Position numbers and translations under genes: made by a program. Shown here one piece after another: positions 1-7,452 of a DNA stretch of 17,283 bases. Source of the DNA: an uncultured Planctomycetota bacterium (GTDB lineage Bacteria; Planctomycetota; UBA1135; UBA2386); contig CAIYFF010000161.1 in assembly GCA_903925435.1 (NCBI GenBank), positions 1 to 17,283 on the forward strand, read 5' to 3'. The notes below the pieces were generated by a model. The model ran no database searches and had not been told where the DNA came from. It saw only the letters and a program-made list of their open reading frames with translations. Position 1 is the first letter of the stretch, and each line of letters begins with the position of its first letter.

Positions 1-4
1 CGGT

Positions 5-24
5 GGCGAGCGTGGTGGCTCGCC
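5..24 (-). terminator. Hairpin downstream of the methyltransferase gene
   Basis: A perfect 7-bp inverted repeat (GGCGAGC at 5-11, GCTCGCC at 18-24) with a 6-nt loop lies about 15 nt past the stop codon of the minus-strand methyltransferase. No T-run follows it within the window, so it is not a canonical intrinsic terminator. It may still end or protect the 3' end of that transcript. The sequence beyond it is outside the window. Confidence 0.3.
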
Positions 25-39
25 GATCAGGGTGGGACC

Positions 40-696
40 TCAACGGGCGATCTCGATCGAGTAGTGGCGGTCGCTGTTCATCGCGACTTTGGCGTGGCCG
101 ATGCCCGCCGCCTTGGCGACCTGCACCGCTTCGTCCAGCGTCAGCGCAGCGCACAGCGACTGCAAGAGCAGCTGTTGATGGTCCTTGGGAGCATTTCCCG
201 CATGCATCGCGACGAGGCGCTTGGCTTCGTCCAGCGTGGCGGGCCGGTAGAGGTCGCGGATCAGCAGCACGCCGCCGGTTGCGAGCACGCGCGCAGCCTC
301 GCGGACGAACTCGACCGGCTCGGGAATGTGGTGGAGGATCGTGTTGCTGAACACGCCGTCGAACGCGCCGTCGGCGTAGGGCAGCGCCTTCACGTCCGCG
401 CGCGCGAATGTGACCCGACTGGCCACGCCGTGCCGTTCTGCCGACGGCCGCGCGAGCGCGAGCATCGTCTCGGCGGCGTCGACGCCGACGATCGAGGGGA
501 TCTGGCTTCGCTTGCTGAGCAGGATCGGGATGTCGCCGGGGCCGGTGCCCAGGTCGATCACGCGGCGGCAGGCTCCGCCGCCGAGCTGCAGGAAGCGGTC
601 GACGACGAGGCCGTTCACGATGGAGTGGTCCATCGCCGCATAGCTGCCCGCCTCCTCCTGGGTGTCCATGTATTCCGGTTCGAGGACGCGTTGCAT
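40..696 (-). CDS. Class I SAM-dependent methyltransferase (Methyltransf_11-like)
   Basis: This 218-residue protein is a small-molecule-type SAM-dependent methyltransferase with a Rossmann fold; its substrate cannot be told from sequence. Motif I, the SAM-binding glycine loop VIDLGTGPG, is at residues 46-54. The acidic residue that would bind the SAM ribose is D73 in VGVDAAETML. An aspartate follows at D101 (ADVKALPY), and the post-motif NTILHHIPEP is at 118-127, typical of the UbiE/Methyltransf_11 group. The ATG at 696 is chosen because the fold begins shortly after it, whereas the open frame upstream is low-complexity and lies antisense to the neighbouring gene. No clear Shine-Dalgarno sequence precedes it; a second ATG nine codons later is possible. 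It diverges from the glycosyltransferase gene across a 70-nt gap that would hold both promoters. The family call is secure; the function is unknown. Confidence 0.85.
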   Translation of the reverse strand: MQRVLEPEYMDTQEEAGSYAAMDHSIVNGLVVDRFLQLGGGACRRVIDLGTGPGDIPILLSKRSQIPSIVGVDAAETMLALARPSAERHGVASRVTFARADVKALPYADGAFDGVFSNTILHHIPEPVEFVREAARVLATGGVLLIRDLYRPATLDEAKRLVAMHAGNAPKDHQQLLLQSLCAALTLDEAVQVAKAAGIGHAKVAMNSDRHYSIEIAR

Positions 697-766
697 CGCC
701 GCGATCTTTGGGAAGCGACAACCGGGGTTCCAGTTCTGAGGCGGAAATGCCGATGGCACGGCCCGT

Positions 767-2986
767 ATGAAGCCCGTCCGCCTATTCGGTGACCCGTTCG
801 CAACCTGTGGCGCCTCGTCCGCACTCCGCTCCGTCCTGGAGTGGTGCGACGAGCGAGGGTTCCGGCCGAGCCTGTGCCTGTCGCCGATCCAGCCCAGCCT
901 GGGCCAGGGCGATGGGACGATTGTGCTCGGGGACGATGCTCCGAGGCCGCTGGAGGACAGCGCGATCTCGCCGAAGCTGCGCGCGCTCATCGAAACCGCC
1001 GCGCACACCGCGTTGCCGTCGACCGCGCCGGTCGTCGTGTTTGCGCCGCAACGCTGGCGCCAGGACATGGTCGCGCTCGCTGGGCTCGAATGGCCCAAGG
1101 CCTGCGCGGTGCTGGTCGGCGGCGTCGATTCGCCGGAGGCCACGCTGACGCGCGTCGAGGGCGAGTTGCGATGGGCGGGCACCGAAGATCCTGCGATCTG
1201 CAGCGACTTGGACCAGCTCGAAGCATGGGCGGACCTGCCGTCGCCGCCGGCGAACGGGCCGGTGCTGCACGTCGGCTCCGGCGATCCCTCAGCTGGCACG
1301 GACGTCGCGATCCGCGCGTTCTTCGCCGCGTGCAACGACTCGCAGCGCACGTTGCGCATCGTGCTGCCGAAGGACAGCGCAGTCGCCGCAGCGCGCTTTG
1401 CGTCGCTCGTCAACGAGACCTTTGGAACGACCGCGCTGCAGCGCGTTGAGTTCGTGCTCGCGGACTTGGCGCCGGAGCATGCCGCCGATTGCGCCGCAGC
1501 CCTGCTGCCGTTGCGTCGTCTGTTCGCCGGCGAATCGCTCGCGCAGTTGCTCGCATCGGGCCGCCCGGTCGTTGCCACGCGGTATCACGCAACGGCGCCC
1601 GCGCTCGCAGCTCCGTCGGTGTGCGTTCCTGTCGGCGGCGCGATCACGATGGGCCAGGACGGCCTGCCGTGGTGCGAGCCCGACCTCAAGAACGTCATCG
1701 CGGCGCTCAAGCACGCGTTGTCCGACGCGGAGAAGGCCAAGGTCATCGGCCAGCGCGCGCGCGCGCATGCGCTCGCCGAGCTGTCGGCTGATCGTCCCGC
1801 CGCGCCGCCCAAGCGGATGCAGAAGCCGCGCACGCGGCCTGTCGTCGCACTCGAAGCTCCGTTCTTCGAAGTGTCGTCGTCGTCCGAACTCAGCATCGAC
1901 ACCGCGCGCGCGCTCGCTCGCCGCGGCAACGTAGAACTCAAGCTCGTGCCGAGCGGCTCGTTCCGGCACGGCCTCGATGCGCTGCGCGAACGCGCGCCGG
2001 GCCTCGAGTCGCTGCTGTCGCGTGATCCTGGCGATGTCGATCTGTGGCTCTCCACCGGTTGGCCGCCGCGCGTCGATCGGCCTTCGTGCCGCACGTTCGC
2101 GTCGCGCATCGACTGGGAATACGGCGCGCTGCCGACCGACCTCTCGCCGCTCGTGATCAGCGAAGCGGACGCGGTCGTCGTGCACAGCCGTCACGTCGAG
2201 CGCACGGTCGCCGACGCGGGCTGCAGCGCAGATCGCATCGTGCGCATCCCACACGGCGTCGATGGCGCGGTGTTCTGCGAAGACGGTCCTGCCGACGCGG
2301 AGCTCGTCGCGTGGAAGGGTGACTTGCCGATGGTGTTGTTCGTCGGCGGGATGGTGTTCCGCAAGGGATTCGACGTGCTCGTGCGCATGGCGCTCGAGGC
2401 CACGCGTCGCGGTGCGAAGTTTGCGCTGTGCCTCAAGGCCGTCGGCCACGACCAGCACTACGCGGGCTACCACATGGAAGACCTCGCCAAGCGCCTCGCG
2501 TCCATTCCGGGCGCGCCGCCGGTCCGCATCCTCGACGCCGACGTGTCGCGCGAGAAGCTGGCGTCGATCTATCGCGCGGCGGACTTGCTCGTGCATCCGT
2601 ATCGCGGCGAGGGCTTTGGCCTGCCAGTGCTCGAAGCGCGCGCCTGTGGCGTGCCGGTGCTCGTGACGAGCGGCGGCGCCACCGATGACTTTGCATTCGG
2701 CCGCGGTTGTGTCGGCATCCCGTCGACGCGACGCGCGATCGAACTCGGCGGCGCCCACATGGGCGAGCCGTGGTTGCTGGAGCCAGACGGCGAGGCGGCG
2801 AGCGCGCTGCTCGCGCAGTGCATCCAACAGCTGCAGCAACTGAAGGCGGCCGCGCGTGAAGAAGCGCCCGCGGTGCGCGCAGCCCACACCTGGGAAGCCG
2901 CGGCCGAGGCGATCGAGCGCCTGGCGCTCGGCGAGCAGTCCAATGCGCGCCGAGTGTCGAAGAAGACGACGCTCTCTGCGCTTTAG
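767..2986 (+). CDS. Tandem GT-B glycosyltransferase (GT4-like C-terminal half, degenerate N-terminal half)
   Basis: This 739-residue protein appears to hold two GT-B type glycosyltransferase units. The second (about residues 365-720) is a good GT4-like sequence: an N-terminal Rossmann part with VVVHSRHVERTV and the IPHGVD segment, then FVGGMVFRKGFDVL (525-538), and the donor-binding E-x7-E motif EGFGLPVLEA with E615 and E623. GT4 enzymes transfer a sugar from an activated donor, usually a nucleotide sugar, with retention of configuration. The first unit (residues 1-345) looks like an eroded copy: GPVLHVGSGDPSAGTD and RLFAGESLAQLLASGRPVVAT resemble the corresponding GT4 segments, but the glutamate motif keeps only E256 and is shortened. 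There is no signal peptide or membrane segment. The gene ends 84 nt before flgB in the same direction, so a role in glycosylating flagellin or another surface component is plausible. That is inference from position; lipopolysaccharide or exopolysaccharide synthesis is equally possible. Confidence 0.82.
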   Translation: MKPVRLFGDPFATCGASSALRSVLEWCDERGFRPSLCLSPIQPSLGQGDGTIVLGDDAPRPLEDSAISPKLRALIETAAHTALPSTAPVVVFAPQRWRQDMVALAGLEWPKACAVLVGGVDSPEATLTRVEGELRWAGTEDPAICSDLDQLEAWADLPSPPANGPVLHVGSGDPSAGTDVAIRAFFAACNDSQRTLRIVLPKDSAVAAARFASLVNETFGTTALQRVEFVLADLAPEHAADCAAALLPLRRLFAGESLAQLLASGRPVVATRYHATAPALAAPSVCVPVGGAITMGQDGLPWCEPDLKNVIAALKHALSDAEKAKVIGQRARAHALAELSADRPAAPPKRMQKPRTRPVVALEAPFFEVSSSSELSIDTARALARRGNVELKLVPSGSFRHGLDALRERAPGLESLLSRDPGDVDLWLSTGWPPRVDRPSCRTFASRIDWEYGALPTDLSPLVISEADAVVVHSRHVERTVADAGCSADRIVRIPHGVDGAVFCEDGPADAELVAWKGDLPMVLFVGGMVFRKGFDVLVRMALEATRRGAKFALCLKAVGHDQHYAGYHMEDLAKRLASIPGAPPVRILDADVSREKLASIYRAADLLVHPYRGEGFGLPVLEARACGVPVLVTSGGATDDFAFGRGCVGIPSTRRAIELGGAHMGEPWLLEPDGEAASALLAQCIQQLQQLKAAAREEAPAVRAAHTWEAAAEAIERLALGEQSNARRVSKKTTLSAL

Positions 2987-3013
2987 GCCTTTCCTGAGCA
3001 GATTCCTGAACTC

Positions 3014-3029
3014 CCGGCCTCAAGGCCGG
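3014..3029 (+). other. Short perfect inverted repeat before flgB
   Basis: CCGGCCT (3014-3020) and AGGCCGG (3023-3029) form an inverted repeat with a 2-nt centre, in the 84-nt gap between the glycosyltransferase stop and flgB. It has no U-tract. It could be a weak terminator, an mRNA processing hairpin or an operator at the start of the flagellar operon; the sequence does not decide between these. Confidence 0.3.
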
Positions 3030-3070
3030 ATCCGCGCTCTGCCGATGTCGCGTTTGCAGGCACTCCAACC

Positions 3071-3418
3071 ATGATCGACTTCGATCGCGACACTGCGCTA
3101 ACGCAGAAGCTGCTCGCGGCGCTCGACGCGCGCGCGAAGGCTTCGTTGCACAACATCGCCAACCAGAACCTTCCTGGCTTCAAGCGGCACGAGGTGCGCT
3201 TCGAGGAACAGCTGCAGCAGCAGATGGAGAAGGGCGCTCCCGTCGGCGACGTGAAGATCGAAGTGACGCGCGACGACTCCGGTTCGCCGGGCATGAACAA
3301 CGTGTCGCTCGTGGAAGAGGCTGCGCTGCTCGACAAGACCAAGCTGCTCCACGAATTCGCCACGCGGCGGATGGGCAGCTACTTCGGCACGCTCAACAAG
3401 GCCATCTTCGGCAGGTGA
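3071..3418 (+). CDS. flgB: Flagellar proximal rod protein FlgB
   Basis: FlgB is a proximal rod protein that sits above the MS-ring and is exported by the flagellar type III apparatus. The 115-residue product has the rod/hook N-terminal signature NIANQNLPGFKR near residues 33-44, equivalent to the NIANxNTPGFK motif of the family. Its C-terminal region VEEAALLDKTKLLHEFATRRMGSYFGTLNKAIFGR matches the amphipathic helix that packs into the rod. It is somewhat shorter than the usual 130-140 residues because the central region is compact. It opens the flagellar operon and is followed after 8 nt by flgC, as in many flgBC-fliEFGHIJ operons. The ATG gives a full-length N-terminal helix; only a weak AGG lies upstream. 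Confidence 0.95.
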   Translation: MIDFDRDTALTQKLLAALDARAKASLHNIANQNLPGFKRHEVRFEEQLQQQMEKGAPVGDVKIEVTRDDSGSPGMNNVSLVEEAALLDKTKLLHEFATRRMGSYFGTLNKAIFGR

Positions 3419-3426
3419 GGTAGGAC

Positions 3427-3885
3427 ATGAGCGATCCAGTGAAAGGCGCCTTCCAGGGCTTCGACATCGCGGCGGCGGGCCTCCGCGCCGAGATGCTCCG
3501 CTCCGAGATCGTGTCGGCCAACCTCGGCAACATGCATCGCACGGGCAACGCGCAGAACGAGCCCTACCGGCGCAAGTCGGTCGTGTTCGAGGAAGTGCTC
3601 GATCGCGTGCACTCCGCGGAAGGCACGCCAGGCGGCGATCAAGTCGCGGCCGGCGTGAAGGTCGCGAAGGTCGTCGAAGACAATGCGACGCCGTTCCCGA
3701 CGTTCCGCGATCCGGGCCATCCCGACGCGGACAAGGACGGCTGGGTCATGCGCAGCAACGTCGACGTGTTCCAAGAGCTCGTCGACCTTTCGATCATCGA
3801 ACGCAGCTTCGACGCCAACCTCGCGTCGATGCGCAGCTACCGCTCGATGTTGCAGAACACCCTCAACAACATGCGGTCGTCGTGA
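3427..3885 (+). CDS. flgC: Flagellar proximal rod protein FlgC
   Basis: FlgC forms part of the proximal rod with FlgB and FlgF. The 152-residue product shows the family pattern: an N-terminal helix FDIAAAGLRAEMLRSEIVSANLGN, the highly characteristic DPGHPDADKDGWV segment in the second half, and a C-terminal helix ending MLQNTLNNMRSS. The usual NxANxxTxG box is altered here to SANLGNMHRTGNA, which still fits the fold. A Shine-Dalgarno sequence GAGGT (3417-3421) overlaps the flgB stop and lies 5 nt before the ATG, indicating translational coupling. The length is normal for the family. Confidence 0.96.
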   Translation: MSDPVKGAFQGFDIAAAGLRAEMLRSEIVSANLGNMHRTGNAQNEPYRRKSVVFEEVLDRVHSAEGTPGGDQVAAGVKVAKVVEDNATPFPTFRDPGHPDADKDGWVMRSNVDVFQELVDLSIIERSFDANLASMRSYRSMLQNTLNNMRSS

Positions 3886-3908
3886 TCGACGCCAACTGAG
3901 GAATTGCC

Positions 3909-4268
3909 ATGAGCAGCTTTGGAATCGAAGGCGGAGCAGGACCTGCAATGCGCGGGACGTACGCGAGCCTGTTGGGCCCGCGCGGCGTCGGCGCGCAGGA
4001 GCTTCGTCCGCAGAGCGGCGGCGAACTCGCGCCAGCGGATGCGCAGAAGGGCGCGTTCGGCGGCGCGCTCGCGGACGCGATCCAACGCGTGGACTCGCTG
4101 CAATCCGACGTCGCCAACAAGACCCAAGCGCTCGCAATGGGCGAGAACGTGGCTCTGCACGACGTGATGACGTCGATGGGCAAGAGCGAAGTCGCATTCA
4201 ACCTCGTGTTGGAGGTGCGCAATCGCCTCGTCGACGCGTGGGAGAAACTGTCTCGATCGGTGGTTTGA
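3909..4268 (+). CDS. fliE: Flagellar hook-basal body protein FliE
   Basis: FliE is the adaptor between the MS-ring (FliF) and the rod. The 119-residue product has a variable, glycine-rich N-terminal third and then the conserved FliE region: FGGALADAIQRVDSLQSDVANKTQALAMGENVALHDVMTSMGKSEVAFNLVLEVRNRLVDAWEKL. The phrases GENVALHDVM, KSEVAFNLVLEVRNRLVDA and the final aromatic/lysine-rich stretch are typical. A strong Shine-Dalgarno GAGGAA (3898-3903) sits 5 nt before the ATG. It is followed 3 nt later by fliF, consistent with co-translation of physical partners. Confidence 0.96.
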   Translation: MSSFGIEGGAGPAMRGTYASLLGPRGVGAQELRPQSGGELAPADAQKGAFGGALADAIQRVDSLQSDVANKTQALAMGENVALHDVMTSMGKSEVAFNLVLEVRNRLVDAWEKLSRSVV

Positions 4269-4271
4269 TCC

Positions 4272-5801
4272 ATGCGCCAGTTCCTCAACGAACTTCAGAA
4301 GAACCTCGCCGGCATCTGGTCCCGTCTCGACGGCGGCCAGCGGCTGATCGTCGCGTCCGTGATGCTCGCGGCGGTGGTCGGCCTCGGCGGCATCCTGTGG
4401 TTCGCCGGGCAGCCGAGCTACGTCACGGTGCTCGAGCCGTCGTCCAGCGAGGAGATGCGCACAGCCAAGCGCGTGCTCAGCCAAGCCGGCGTTCCGACGA
4501 TCCCCGACGAGACCGGCCGCGGTCTGCTCGTCGATCGCACGCACTACGGTCTTGCGCGCAATGCGTTGATCGAAGGTGGCCTGCTCGACAAGAGCCAGCG
4601 CTCGCTGCTCGACTCCAGCCTCGTCGAAGACGCCGACACCAAGCGCTTCAAGCTCGAGGCCGCGACGCGCGCGCAAGCCGAGATGGCGATCGCCGCGCTC
4701 GCTGGCGTGCAGAGCGCCACGGTCACCGCGAGCAAGCCCAAGCGTTCGGTGTTCCGCGATCGCGATCGCGAGACTGCGCCGCAAGCGACGGTTGCGCTCC
4801 GCCTTCGGCCAGAGGCTGCGTTCGACGCCGTTGCGCGCAGCGCCGCGTCGCTCGCGTCCTCGCAACTCGGCATCCCGATGACCAACGTCGAAGTGTTCGA
4901 CGCGCAGAGCCCGGGCCAACGCTGGCGCTACGACCCCGACCGCGAAGCGGGCGGCGGCTCGGCGGAGTTCTTGGCATTGGAGCGTCGCCTGGCGCAGGAG
5001 CGCACGGCGAAGGCGCAGGACGCGCTCGACATGATCCACCCTGGCAAGACCAAGGTGACGGTCGGCGTCGAGCTCGATCCGCAATGGGAGATCACGAGCC
5101 AGAAGGTGCTCGCGGAGTCGCCGATCGTGCTGAGCGACAGCATGACGAAGGACACGAGCGACAACAGCGAACGCGACACGACTCCTGCGGGCGACCCCAG
5201 CGTCGCGGCGCAAGGCTCGACCGAATCGCAGGCGCGCACGTCGAACACGACCAAGAAGGAGACGCGGGACCGCACCTACATGGCCGACATCGGCGAGCGC
5301 AAGAGCGGCAAGCTCGCGCCCGAGGTGAAGCGTCTGTCCGTCGCGTTGATCTACGACCGCGCGCTCGAGCAGCAGCCTGGCTTCGACAAGCAGAACCTCG
5401 TCAACGTCGTGAAGTCGATCGTTGGCTGGGATGCCGCGCGCGACCAGGACACTGCGTTCAGTTCGATGGTCGGCGAGTTCTCCGTCGAGGAGCCGATCGC
5501 AATCGAAGCCGGTCCCGGCATGGGCGATCTCGCAAAGCAGTGGGGCCCCGCGATCGGCCAGATCGTCGGCGTCGTGCTCGTGATCCTGTTCTTGAAGAGC
5601 TTGCTCAAGGCGCAGCCGTCGCGCGAAGCCTCGGGCGAGCCTGCAACGGCGTCCGTCTCCGTGGCCGCGGTCGACGAGACCAAGCTGCCGGTCGAGGAAC
5701 AGCAAAAGCGCATGCGCCGTGAGATCGAGCGCGCGATCGCGAGCGACCCCGCCGCGCTCGCGAAGATGATGGAGAGCTGGCTCACGGAGCAGAAGGTCTG
5801 A
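4272..5801 (+). CDS. fliF: Flagellar MS-ring protein FliF
   Basis: FliF forms the membrane-embedded MS-ring on which the rod, the C-ring and the export gate are built. The 509-residue product has an N-terminal membrane helix at about residues 25-45, then ring-building YscJ/FliF domains (for example GRGLLVDRTHYGLARNALIEGGLL and AEMAIAALAGVQSATV). A disordered, Ser/Thr/Asp-rich loop occupies about residues 285-335, corresponding to the variable loop of the third ring domain. A second membrane helix starts near residue 428 (IGQIVGVVLVILFL). The cytoplasmic tail ends in IASDPAALAKMMESWLTEQ, the FliG-binding motif. It is slightly shorter than the usual 530-560 residues, and no domain is missing. 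The fliG gene follows after 6 nt. Confidence 0.97.
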   Translation: MRQFLNELQKNLAGIWSRLDGGQRLIVASVMLAAVVGLGGILWFAGQPSYVTVLEPSSSEEMRTAKRVLSQAGVPTIPDETGRGLLVDRTHYGLARNALIEGGLLDKSQRSLLDSSLVEDADTKRFKLEAATRAQAEMAIAALAGVQSATVTASKPKRSVFRDRDRETAPQATVALRLRPEAAFDAVARSAASLASSQLGIPMTNVEVFDAQSPGQRWRYDPDREAGGGSAEFLALERRLAQERTAKAQDALDMIHPGKTKVTVGVELDPQWEITSQKVLAESPIVLSDSMTKDTSDNSERDTTPAGDPSVAAQGSTESQARTSNTTKKETRDRTYMADIGERKSGKLAPEVKRLSVALIYDRALEQQPGFDKQNLVNVVKSIVGWDAARDQDTAFSSMVGEFSVEEPIAIEAGPGMGDLAKQWGPAIGQIVGVVLVILFLKSLLKAQPSREASGEPATASVSVAAVDETKLPVEEQQKRMRREIERAIASDPAALAKMMESWLTEQKV

Positions 5802-5807
5802 TCCAAG

Positions 5808-6839
5808 ATGAGCGCCACGCCAAAGAAGGACAGCAAGACGCAGAACGCCGATCGCGCGATCGCGACGTTGTTGCTGTCGATCGACCAGGAGATGTCGGCC
5901 AAGGTGCTGCGGCACTTCTCCGACGACGCCGTCGATCGGATCACGCGCGCGATGCAGGAGCTGCAAGAGCTCAGCGTCGATCGCGAGAGCATTCGGCAGG
6001 CCTACTCGACCGCCGTGCAGCGCATGCGCCAAGGCGACATCGCGATCGGCGACGTCTCTGGCGCGATGCAGAGCGTGCTCGTCAAGGCGTTTGGCGAAGG
6101 CCGCGGCGCCGACGTGACGAAGCGCGCCAACAACGACATCCTCGCGAAGAAGCCGTTCGCGATGTTCGAGGCGTTGACCGCCGAGGACCTCGCCAACTTG
6201 CTTACCGAAGAGCACCCGCAGATCGCGGCCGTGTTCATGGCGCACCTCGATCGCAAGAAGGGCGGCGAAGTGCTGCGCTTCCTCGACGAGGAGATGCGCG
6301 CGGACCTGATCCAGCGCGTCGCCAACCTCGATCGCACGCCGCCTGAGGTGGTTCAGCGCGTGCTCGAAGTGATGCGCAAGAAGGTCAAGGACCTCGGCCT
6401 CACGACGCTGCGCGCAGAGCCCAAGGCATGGGTCAAGGCCGCGGCGCAGATCCTCAACAACATGGGCGGTGGCGAGAAGTCGATCCTCGAGAAGATCGAA
6501 GGCGCCGACGCGCAGATGGCGGCCGCGATCCGCGACGAGATGTTCACGTTCGATGACATCCAGAAGCTCGACAAGAAGGCGATGCAGAAGATCCTCGCCG
6601 CCGTCGACTCGCGGAACCTCGCCGTTGCGTTGAAGGCTGCGATCCCCGCAGTCGAGCAAGCCATTCTCGGCAACCTCAGCAAGCGCGCGGCGGACATGGT
6701 CAAGGAAGAGCGCGATTCGCTCGGGCCGACGCCGCTGTCGGACGTGACGACCGCGCAGCAAGAGATCCTGAAGCTGATCCGCGACATGGTCGACAAGGGC
6801 GACATCCAAGTCGGCGGCGCAGCGCAGCAGATGGTCTAG
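5808..6839 (+). CDS. fliG: Flagellar motor switch protein FliG
   Basis: FliG is the C-ring protein that binds FliF, FliM and the stator and so transmits torque. The 343-residue product shows all three domains: the N-terminal FliF-binding domain, the middle domain with EHPQ at residues 135-138 (FliM-binding), and the C-terminal torque domain after the GGGEKS linker. From the E. coli sequence as I recall it, the torque-helix charges are kept at positions equivalent to K264, R281, D288 (E here) and D289 (E here), while the R297 equivalent is proline (GPTPLS). The protein ends with the usual hydrophobic/charged segment. Conservation makes the assignment secure. Its position directly after fliF is standard. 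Confidence 0.97.
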   Translation: MSATPKKDSKTQNADRAIATLLLSIDQEMSAKVLRHFSDDAVDRITRAMQELQELSVDRESIRQAYSTAVQRMRQGDIAIGDVSGAMQSVLVKAFGEGRGADVTKRANNDILAKKPFAMFEALTAEDLANLLTEEHPQIAAVFMAHLDRKKGGEVLRFLDEEMRADLIQRVANLDRTPPEVVQRVLEVMRKKVKDLGLTTLRAEPKAWVKAAAQILNNMGGGEKSILEKIEGADAQMAAAIRDEMFTFDDIQKLDKKAMQKILAAVDSRNLAVALKAAIPAVEQAILGNLSKRAADMVKEERDSLGPTPLSDVTTAQQEILKLIRDMVDKGDIQVGGAAQQMV

Positions 6840-6846
6840 GAACGCC

Positions 6847-7452
6847 ATGACGACGATCCCATCCGCCATCGCCACCGAGGCTCCGATCCGCGCCGTGCGC
6901 GTGCTGTCGCGTTCTGCGTTCGCAGACGAATCGACGCGCGGCAAGGTGAAGTGGTTGATGTCGCTCGGCGACCTCAAGGCTCGTCGCGACGCCGAGCAGA
7001 AGTCGTTGCTGACGATCGCGCAGGCGGTTGCGCGCGCGACGCAGCAGACGCAAGCGACGGTGCAGCAACGCACCGACGAACTAGCGGCGCTCGTTGTCGA
7101 ACTCGGCCTTGCGGTCGCGCGCGAGATCGTCGGCTCGGCCCTCGATCGCGGCGACGTCGATCCCACGCCGACCGTCGTGCATTGCCTTCGTGACTGCGTG
7201 CACGGCTCGTCCGAATCCGATCTCGTGGTGCGGTTGCACCCCGACGACATGGCGATCGTGCAAGCACGGGTCGCAGCGATGCCGGAGCTGCACGAGTCCG
7301 TCGCGCTGACGAAGTTCCTCGCCGATCCATCGCTCGGCCGCGGCGAAGTTCGCGCGGCGACCGAAGCAGGCAAGCTCCGCTACGACCCGCGTGAGGCGTT
7401 CGAGCGCGTGGCCGCCGCAGTGCGAAACGCTGCGCAAGGCGGCCGCTCGTGA
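6847..7452 (+). CDS. fliH: Flagellar export apparatus regulator FliH
   Basis: FliH is the cytoplasmic dimer that binds and restrains the export ATPase FliI and tethers it to the C-ring. The 201-residue product has the FliH/YscL layout. A charged coiled-coil region (about residues 45-80) leads into LAALVVELGLAVAREIVGSALDRGD, the helix resembling the peripheral stalk of ATP synthases. A C-terminal globular domain follows with SDLVVRLHPDDMAIV and the later GRGEVRAATEAGKLRYDP. It lacks an obvious N-terminal tryptophan pair. AGGA overlaps the fliG TAG stop and serves as the ribosome binding site. The stop codon overlaps the fliI start by 4 nt, so partner synthesis is coupled. Confidence 0.92.
   Translation: MTTIPSAIATEAPIRAVRVLSRSAFADESTRGKVKWLMSLGDLKARRDAEQKSLLTIAQAVARATQQTQATVQQRTDELAALVVELGLAVAREIVGSALDRGDVDPTPTVVHCLRDCVHGSSESDLVVRLHPDDMAIVQARVAAMPELHESVALTKFLADPSLGRGEVRAATEAGKLRYDPREAFERVAAAVRNAAQGGRS

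Noticed and set aside
697..1578. N-terminal extension of the methyltransferase frame to 1578
   Set aside because: The extension is Ser/Ala/Arg-rich, lies antisense to the glycosyltransferase gene and shows no domain; the SAM-binding fold begins after 696.
1753..1770. An 18-nt alternating purine-pyrimidine run (GC repeats with one AT step), Z-DNA-prone
   Set aside because: It is in frame inside the glycosyltransferase gene and explained by Arg/Ala/His codons; no reason to think it is functional.
3022..3048. A sigma-28 promoter before flgB (GCCGATGT at 3041-3048)
   Set aside because: The -10-like GCCGAT matches, but the -35 at the proper spacing reads AAGG, not TAAA, and GCCGAT is common in GC-rich DNA; the same motif occurs before the glycosyltransferase gene without a partner.
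3837..7373. A 1178-residue minus-strand frame opposite fliE-fliH
   Set aside because: It is a GC-driven antisense frame against clearly conserved flagellar genes; its Arg/Leu/Asp/His-rich composition is typical of such shadows.
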